A DNA stretch of 25,202 nucleotides, from positions 1 through 25,202 of the forward strand of contig JAQTNV010000051.1 in the NCBI GenBank assembly GCA_028713675.1, given 5' to 3'. Position 1 is the stretch's first letter. Each line of letters opens with the position of its first letter. The notes beneath the pieces are model-generated. The model was given only the letters and a program-made list of their open reading frames with translations, ran no database searches and was not told the DNA's origin. Origin of the DNA: a bacterium. GTDB lineage: Bacteria > Desulfobacterota > JAPLJL01. Below, one piece after another: positions 7,012 through 14,400 of the stretch. The position numbers and the translations under genes were made by a program.

Positions 7012-8165
7012 TCTGTTCCTTTCACCAAAGAGGGAAGATCGATTTCGTAATCTTCTATTCCGATACCGGTTTCTCCATTTTCATTCGATCCCCAGCAAAA
7101 AACGCTCCCATTATTTTTCAAAGCACAGCTATGATGAGAGCCCAATGAAATTGCGGCTACCCCGGACGATAGCCTCCCAACAGGCGAAGGAATGGAGACG
7201 TAATATTGATCGCTCCCGGTTCCCAACTGGGAAGAGCTATTGTATCCCCAACACTGTACCCCCCCACTTTCGGTTAAAACACATTGATGGTTGTCACCAC
7301 AGGCGATTTGCAATACATCGCTTTCAAGGCCCGGAACAATGTAAGTGGAATTATTACCATTACCCCAACACCAAACCGCTCCGCCGTCATCAAGAGCACA
7401 GGACATTGTACTTCCAGTGCAAATCTGGGTGATCGGCTTGGAAAGCCCTTTTACGTCTTTAGGAACATTGCTGTTCTCGTTGGTTCCGTTACCAAGCTCG
7501 CCTTCTTCATTTTTACCCCAACATTTAACCTGTCCGGAAATAAGAAGAGCGCAGGTATGTTGGAATCCGCATGAAACTGCAGAAACATCCTTGGAAAGTC
7601 CTGATACCGCCGTGGGAATATCCTTCCGTAAATTATCTTCAGTTCCCAACTGGCCAGAATGATTTGATCCCCAGCATTGCAATGCGCCTTCATTGAAAAC
7701 CACGCAAATATGACTGTAGCCAGAAGATATCGCTTTTACCTCGCTCCTAAGGTTTGTTACGTTTTGAGGCGATGTACTGCAAGGGATTTTATCGTTTGAA
7801 TTGGGACTGCATAATTGCGGACCGGAATCATTGCCGATACCTAATGAACCATAGCTATTTTCACCCCAGCATTTTACTCCGCCTTTTTCTGTAAGTGCGC
7901 ATGTAATATCCGTTCCTGCAGAAACATCAATGACATTTTCGGAAAGTCCTGAAACGTTCACTGGAATATGTTTCTCATCTATGGTGCCATCGCCCAGCTG
8001 GCCGGCGTAATTACTCCCCCAACATTTGATCTTTCCCTCGGTTGTAATCGCGCAGGTGTGCGAATATCCGGCAGAAATCTTAATAGCCTTCCAATTTCCA
8101 TCATCGCCACCGCAGGAAGCAAGAAAAACATAAAAAGCGAAAAGAAATGAGTACTTCCAAGTCAT
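7008..8165 (-). CDS. RCC1-repeat lipoprotein, seven-bladed beta-propeller
   Basis: Predicted exported, lipid-anchored beta-propeller. Seven RCC1-like repeats can be counted, each of the form SAGYSHTCAI...KCWGSNxxGQLGDGT, matching a closed seven-blade propeller. The fifth (about GSTMSCALDDGGAVWCWGNG) is shortened. Each blade carries a Cys pair 10-12 residues apart (TCA...CWG), suggesting one disulfide per blade, as expected outside the cytoplasm. I chose the ATG at 8165 because it gives MTWKYSFLFAFYVFLASCGG, a lipoprotein signal with lipobox LASC; the in-frame ATG at 8204 would add 13 residues and remains possible. Eukaryotic RCC1 is a nuclear exchange factor, but bacterial secreted RCC1 proteins have no settled role, so no enzymatic function should be assumed. 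First gene of a two-gene unit with the Cys-rich protein. Confidence 0.85.
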   Translation of the reverse strand: MTWKYSFLFAFYVFLASCGGDDGNWKAIKISAGYSHTCAITTEGKIKCWGSNYAGQLGDGTIDEKHIPVNVSGLSENVIDVSAGTDITCALTEKGGVKCWGENSYGSLGIGNDSGPQLCSPNSNDKIPCSTSPQNVTNLRSEVKAISSGYSHICVVFNEGALQCWGSNHSGQLGTEDNLRKDIPTAVSGLSKDVSAVSCGFQHTCALLISGQVKCWGKNEEGELGNGTNENSNVPKDVKGLSKPITQICTGSTMSCALDDGGAVWCWGNGNNSTYIVPGLESDVLQIACGDNHQCVLTESGGVQCWGYNSSSQLGTGSDQYYVSIPSPVGRLSSGVAAISLGSHHSCALKNNGSVFCWGSNENGETGIGIEDYEIDLPSLVKGTE

Positions 8166-8301
8166 GAAAGAATGATAATTAATTTTCGTAACTGAATATT
8201 TCATCTATTATTACCAGGGGAAAAGATCAATTGTGAATTAATTTTACCACTATTTGTTCTGATATAAAATAATATTCTAAACAAAAATGTGTCTTATAAA
8301 T

Positions 8302-8339
8302 TAGTCAAATCTAGATAGTTGCAAACTATTGTCAGACTA
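8302..8339. repeat. Interrupted palindrome upstream of the RCC1 gene
   Basis: ATAGTT-GCA-AACTAT (8315-8329) is a perfect 6-base inverted repeat, flanked by a second pair TAGTC (8302-8306) and GACTA (8335-8339). It lies about 140-170 bases before the RCC1 start and could be an operator. The rest of 8205-8395 is AT-rich with no gene. Confidence 0.35.
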
Positions 8340-8395
8340 CAAAAATATCCAACCGCGAAGGACGGAGGAATGGATTCAATCGCATTTTTCGGGTT

Positions 8396-8433
8396 AAAAA
8401 AAAGACCCGGGACGATGGTACCGCCCCGGGTCT
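8396..8433 (-). terminator. Intrinsic terminator of the TSP3/OmpA gene
   Basis: On the minus strand a perfect 9-base stem AGACCCGGG...CCCGGGTCT (8433-8425 with 8411-8403) with a 13-base loop is followed by a run of eight T (8403-8396). It lies 28 bases after the stop codon of the giant gene. Confidence 0.9.
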
Positions 8434-8460
8434 CAGTTTGAAAATTAATCAGTGTTGAGT

Positions 8461-11400
8461 TTATTCCCCGCCTTCGAGAACCACGAACTCAACCCTCCGG
8501 TTGATTGCCCTGCCCTCTTCGGTGTCGTTGGTCGTGAGCGGCCGGCTCTGCCCGTAGCCGGTGGAAGTGACCCGGGAAGCGTTAATTCCATGGTCAATCA
8601 GGTACTGCCGGACGGCCGCGGCGCGGTCTTCGCTGAGCCTCTGATTGTAGTTTTCCTCAAAAGTGGAGTCGGTGTGCCCTTCAATACTGATCTTCATGCG
8701 CGACCGTTCCTGCATGAAAATCGCCACCGAATCGAGGATGGGATAGGATTTTTCCAGGATCACGGCCTTCCCGGGCTCAAAGAAGATGGGAGGGAGCACC
8801 AGCTTGCCTTTCTCGATCCGGATTAATGTCGGCTGCTTGGCGGTTTTCAGAATCAAGGGGAAAATCTGACCGGGGAGGACCGTGATGGTCTGTTCCTTGG
8901 TTTCTCCGCCGACCAGTTCAACATTGAACTTGTAAGTGCCGGATTCCTTAAGATCAAGATTGAATGTGCCGTCCGCCAGGTTGAAATTCATCTCCTCGCC
9001 GCTGTCGGTCATTTTGACCTTGATGGTGCCGACGAAAGGCTTGTTCGTGGCTTCGTTCAGGATCATGGCGCGGACCTTGGATTTCGGCGCGGCATCCGGG
9101 CAACCGTCTTCATCCTGGTACCCATTCAGGGTTTCCGGCTCATTGGGGCATTTGTCCAGATTATCCGGGATCCCATCATTGTCACGGTCACTGATCTTTA
9201 CAGGAGCCGGAGGTGGAGGCGGGGCCACAACGACTTTTTTCTCCGCGACCGGTTTCGGCTCAGCCACCTGGGGTTCTTTGTCTTCCGGGGTCCGATAGGT
9301 TATGCCCGCGAATACCCGGTAATCCGGCGCGCCGATTCCCTGGGTCAACCCGCTCCCGCCCCCGGCGGTCAGCGCCAGATTGTAATCGAGCAGGATCCGG
9401 AGCGCGAGGTCCAGTTCCAGGGGGTTGCCCGCCCGGTTCTCGAAGAGCTCGTCCGCGTCCGTGTTTCCGTAAAGATCGCCGATCAGTTCGACCCTCTTGG
9501 CCACCGGAAAGTTGGCGGCCACGCGGTAGATCCATTCGTTGCCGAGCTCCTGGTCCGGGGTCTGCCTCGGATTCCGCTGCCGGAAACCGAGGTTAATCCC
9601 CAGCCGGACGATTTCCAGATCTGAATCCGCGATTAACAGACCGCCGAAAGTCAGGTCCTTTTCCCCGACAAACCTGGTTTCCTTGCCGGTGGGCGCGGTG
9701 ATGAAAGGCTGGATGGCCAGCCCGATCGGGTATTCCCTCCGGTCCAGCAGGCGGAACTTGATTTCCGCCCGAAAATCACCGAGATAGGAGCTGGAGATGA
9801 ACTGGGTGTGGCCCGTGTCGCTGGTATTGAGATAAAAATGATAAGGAAGGCCCGCGCTGACCTGAAGCCAATCGGTCAGGCCGAAAGCCAGGGACAGGTC
9901 CATCGTCCGGATTTTCCGGAGCAGGTTCCACTTGGTTGTTTCGTCCACGGCCACCACCACCGGATTCCGGGCGTAATTCAGGAAAAATCCCCCGGCGATT
10001 CCCAGCTGTTCCAGGGTCCGGCTGTCATAAGTGACCAGAAAATTCCCGCTGTCATCCGCCGGAGCAAAGAGCTGGGCGTTAACGGGATTGGTCTCGGTTA
10101 CCGGGAGAACAATCTGGGCCTTGGCGGTGCCCGACCAGGCCAAAGACAGGATCAGGGCTGCCGCCAGAAAAGGGAAAGCGGTTCTCCCCGACAGTTTCCG
10201 GGACGATTCTTCCTTCTCCCGCCGGAAGCGGATGATGGCCAATCCGAGGAGCGGAAGCAGCATCACCAGGAAATCAACCGGCGCGGAAGCCCCGCCGGCC
10301 GGCACGCTCGAACAACCGCCGCCGCCTCCATAAACCGCCAGGTCTTTCTTGTAGGGATCGGACCCGACTTTTATTTCTTCCATATCCGAGATCCCGTCAT
10401 TGTCGCTGTCGGGGTCGATGAAGTTGTAAATGCCGTCGCCGTCCGAATCCAGGGGCGAGTCCGGGGTATTCCCCCATTCCCGCGCGTCGCTGAGGCCGTC
10501 CCCGTCGGTATCAACCTGGTTGGGATTGGATCCGAACCGGACTTCCAGCTCGTCATGAACCGTGTCCTGATCGGTGTCCGCATCCAGCGGGTTGGTCATA
10601 TAGGTCCTCAGCTCGTCAAAATCGGAAAGAGTGTCGCCGTCGGAATCGGCCAACAGCGGATTGGTGCCGGAGGTTTCCACTTCGTAGGTGTCGCTCAGGC
10701 CGTCGTCGTCGGTATCAGGATTCAGCGGATCGGTCCCGAAAACATCCACTTCCTGTTTGTCGGTCAGGCCGTCCCGGTCCGAATCAGGATTAAGGGGATT
10801 GGTATCCAGGGCGACCTCCTGGCCGTCCAGCAATCCATCATTGTCAGAGTCGGGATCGTTGATGTCGGTTCCGTGCACCAGCTCGGCATCGTCCCGAAGA
10901 TTGTCATGATCGGTGTCAGCTTCCCGCGGGTCGCTCAGGTACTCCTGGATCTCCGCGCCGTCGTTCAGGGTGTCGCCGTCGGTATCCGCGTCGTGGGGAT
11001 TGGTGTCGGTGACCCAGATTTCCGTCCAATCGGAAAGCCCGTCGGCATCGGTGTCGGCGCGGTTCGGATTGGTTTCGTAGACATTCACTTCGGCGTTATC
11101 ATTCAGTCCGTCGTCGTCGGAATCCCGATCCAGGGGGTTGGTGCCGAGGGAAACCTCCTGCCCGTCATTGAGCCCATCACCGTCCGAATCCGGATTGTTG
11201 GGGTTGTAGTCCACTCCCACGGTATAGGTATTCTGGTTTCCGTCCCGGCTGTTCTCGTAACCATCGGAAAGACCATCTCCGTCGGTATCAGCCACCAGAG
11301 GGTTGGTGTGAAGGACCGTTCCTTCCACGGTGTCGGAAATCCCGTCCTCATCGGTATCGTAAACCAGCGGATCGGTGCCGGAGGTCTGGACTTCGTAACC

Positions 11401-14400
11401 GTCATTCCATCCGTCCCTGTCCGTATCGGCCACCAGAGGATTGGTCCCGAAATCATTGACCTCCCGGCCGTCGGAGAGACCATCGCCGTCGGTATCTACT
11501 ACCAGTGGATTGGTTCCCAGGGCGATTTCCTGACTGTCGCTCAAACCGTCGCCGTCCGTGTCGGCCTTTCGGGGGTTGGTTTCACCCGAATCCAATGCCC
11601 CGTTATGATTGGCGTCTTCAGCGCCGTCGTAGAGACCGTCTCCGTCCATGTCCGGGTTATTGGGATCTGTGGGATTGGGACCATTTATCTCGATATTGTC
11701 CCTGATCCCGTCTCCGTCGGTATCGGCCAACAGCGGATTGGTCCCGGAGGTGTTCACCTCGTACCCGTCCGAAAGAGTGTCTCCGTCGGTATCGGCCGCC
11801 AGCGGGTTGGTGCCGGTGACGTTTACTTCCCGGCCGTCGGCAAGCCCGTCATTGTCCGTATCGGCGACCAAGGGGTTGGTCCCGATTGACCGGACTTCCT
11901 GACCGTCGGATAACCCGTCATTGTCGCTGTCCGCGTCGTTAGGATTCAAATCCGTCCCGGGGGTATAATTTTGCGCGTTCCCATCCCGGCTGGTCTCGTA
12001 ACCGTCGGAAAGACCATCTCCGTCGGTATCAGCCACCAGAGGGTTGGTGTGAACAGTTACGCCTTCGGCGTAATCCGAGATTCCGTCCGCATCGGTGTCA
12101 TAGATTTGGGGGTTGGTGCCGGAGGTTTGAACTTCATAGCCGTCGCTCCAGCCGTCGTGGTCCGAATCCCCGTTCCGCGGATTGGTCCCGAAATCATTGA
12201 CTTCGCGGCCGTCGGAGAGACCATCATTGTCCGTATCGGCAATCAGGGGATTGGTACCGATCGATTTAACTTCCTGGCCGTCGGTGAGGCCGTCATCATC
12301 GGAATCCGCGTCGTTAGGATTGGTTTCCCCCTCATCCAATGCCCCATTTTGATTGGCATCCTCCACCCCGTCGTAGAGGCCGTCATTATCGGAATCAGGG
12401 TTTTTCGGATCGGTCGGGTTGGAGCCGTTGATCTCGATGTCGTCCCGAAGCCCGTCGCTATCGGTATCGGCCACCAGGGGATTGGTTCCGGAGGTGTTGA
12501 TTTCATATCCATCAGAAAGATTGTCGCCGTCGGTATCGCTGGAATTGGGATTGGTTCCGGTGACGTTTACTTCCCGGCCGTCGGAAAGTCCATCCTGGTC
12601 CGTATCCGAGTTCAGCGGGTTGGTAAGGACGGAATAAACCTCTGTCCCGTCGGTCAACCCGTCGTTGTCAGTGTCGGGATCGTTGGGATTGGTTCCCCAC
12701 ATCATTTCCGGCATGTCATCGAGCCCGTCTCCATCGGTATCCCGGTTCAAGGGGTTAGTATTGGTGATGGTGATCTCCGTGCCGTCCGAAAGGGCATCCC
12801 CATCCGTATCGGCCACCAGCGGATCGGTACCGTAGAGAGTCAATTCCTGCACATCGGAAAGGCCGTCACCATCGGTATCACCGCTGTTCGGATTGGTCCC
12901 GTGCCCAACTTCCTGACCGTCGTTGACCCCATCGTCATCCGAATCGGGATCCAAGGGATTAGTTTCCCCCGGGTCCACGATCCCGTTCCCATTCACATCC
13001 TCCTGGCCGTCACTCAAACCGTCGCCATCCGTATCGGCCAGCCGGGGATTGGTCTCGCCCTGGTCCACCTGTCCATTCCCGTTCCGGTCTTCCTGGCCGT
13101 CCGTAAGCCCGTCGCCGTCCGTATCCGCCACCAGCGGGTTCGACCCTCCGGTCACCGCTTCGGGATAATCCCCCACCCCATCATTATCCGTATCCATTAC
13201 CAGCGGATTGGTCACGGAGGTGTTCACCTCGTACCCGTCCGAAAGACCGTCACCATCGCTATCGATGATATTAGGATCAGTCCCGTGCACATTCACTTCC
13301 TGCCCGTCGGTAAGGCCGTCGCCGTCGGTATCCGCCACCAGCGGATTGGTACTGGAGGAATTTATCTCTTGACCGTCAGTCAGACCGTCTCCGTCCGAGT
13401 CAGGATCAAGCGGATTGGTAGATAGAATTATTTCCCTCCAGTCACCGAGCCCGTCACCGTCAGTGTCCCTCAGTAAGGGATTGGTGAAGAAAAGGGAAAC
13501 CTCCGCGCCGTCGTTGAGGCCGTCCCCGTCCGTATCGGGATCAAGCGGATTGGTACTATAGATGTTTACCTCCCGCCCGTCGGAAAGACCATCACCGTCG
13601 GTATCGGTCACCAAGGGATTGGTTCCGGTGACGTTTACTTCCCGGCCGTCGGAAAGACCGTCATTGTCCGTATCGGCGATCAGGGGGTTGGTCCCGCTCG
13701 ACTGGACTTCCTGTCCGTCGGAGAGACCGTCGTTATCGGAATCCGCGTCGTTGGGGTTCAAATCCGTACCCGCGGTGTAGGTTTGCGGGTTACCGTCCCG
13801 GCTGGTTTCGTAACCGTCGGAGAGACCGTCGCCGTCCGTATCCGCCACCAGCGGGTTGGTATGAATGGTTACGCCTTCGGCGTAATCCGAGATTCCGTCA
13901 GCGTCGCTGTCATAAACCAGGGGGTTGGTGCCGGAGGTCTGTACTTCATAACCGTCGCTCCAGCCGTCTTGGTCCGAATCCCCGTTCCACGGATTGGTCC
14001 CGAAATCGTTTACCTCCCGGCTATCAGACAACCCATCGTTATCCGAATCGGGATTTAACGGATTGGTGCCCAGGGCGATTTCCCGGCTGTCGCTCAAACC
14101 ATCGCCGTCCGTGTCGGCCAGCCGGGGGTCGGTCTCGCCCGGGTCCACCACCCCGTTATGGTTGGCGTCCTCCACCCCGTCGTAGAGGCCATCGCCGTCG
14201 GTATCGGGATTCGAGGGGTCGGTGGCGCTGGCTCTTTCAACATCGTCGGTAATGCCGTCGTTATCGGTATCACCCCGGAGCGGGTTGCTTCCGTACAAAT
14301 AAACCTCATCACCATCATTAAGGCCGTCTTCGTCGGTATCGGGATCGGTGGGATTGGTGCCGAAAACATTGACTTCCTGACCGTCGTTTAAACCGTCGCC

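Noticed and set aside
9808-13425. Two long plus-strand open frames (9808-11889 and 11971-13425) rich in Val, Gly, Ile and Arg with a regular period
   Set aside because: They are exact antisense shadows of the TSP3 repeats; their periodicity follows the 66-69 bp unit and they lack credible ribosome binding sites or any known fold.
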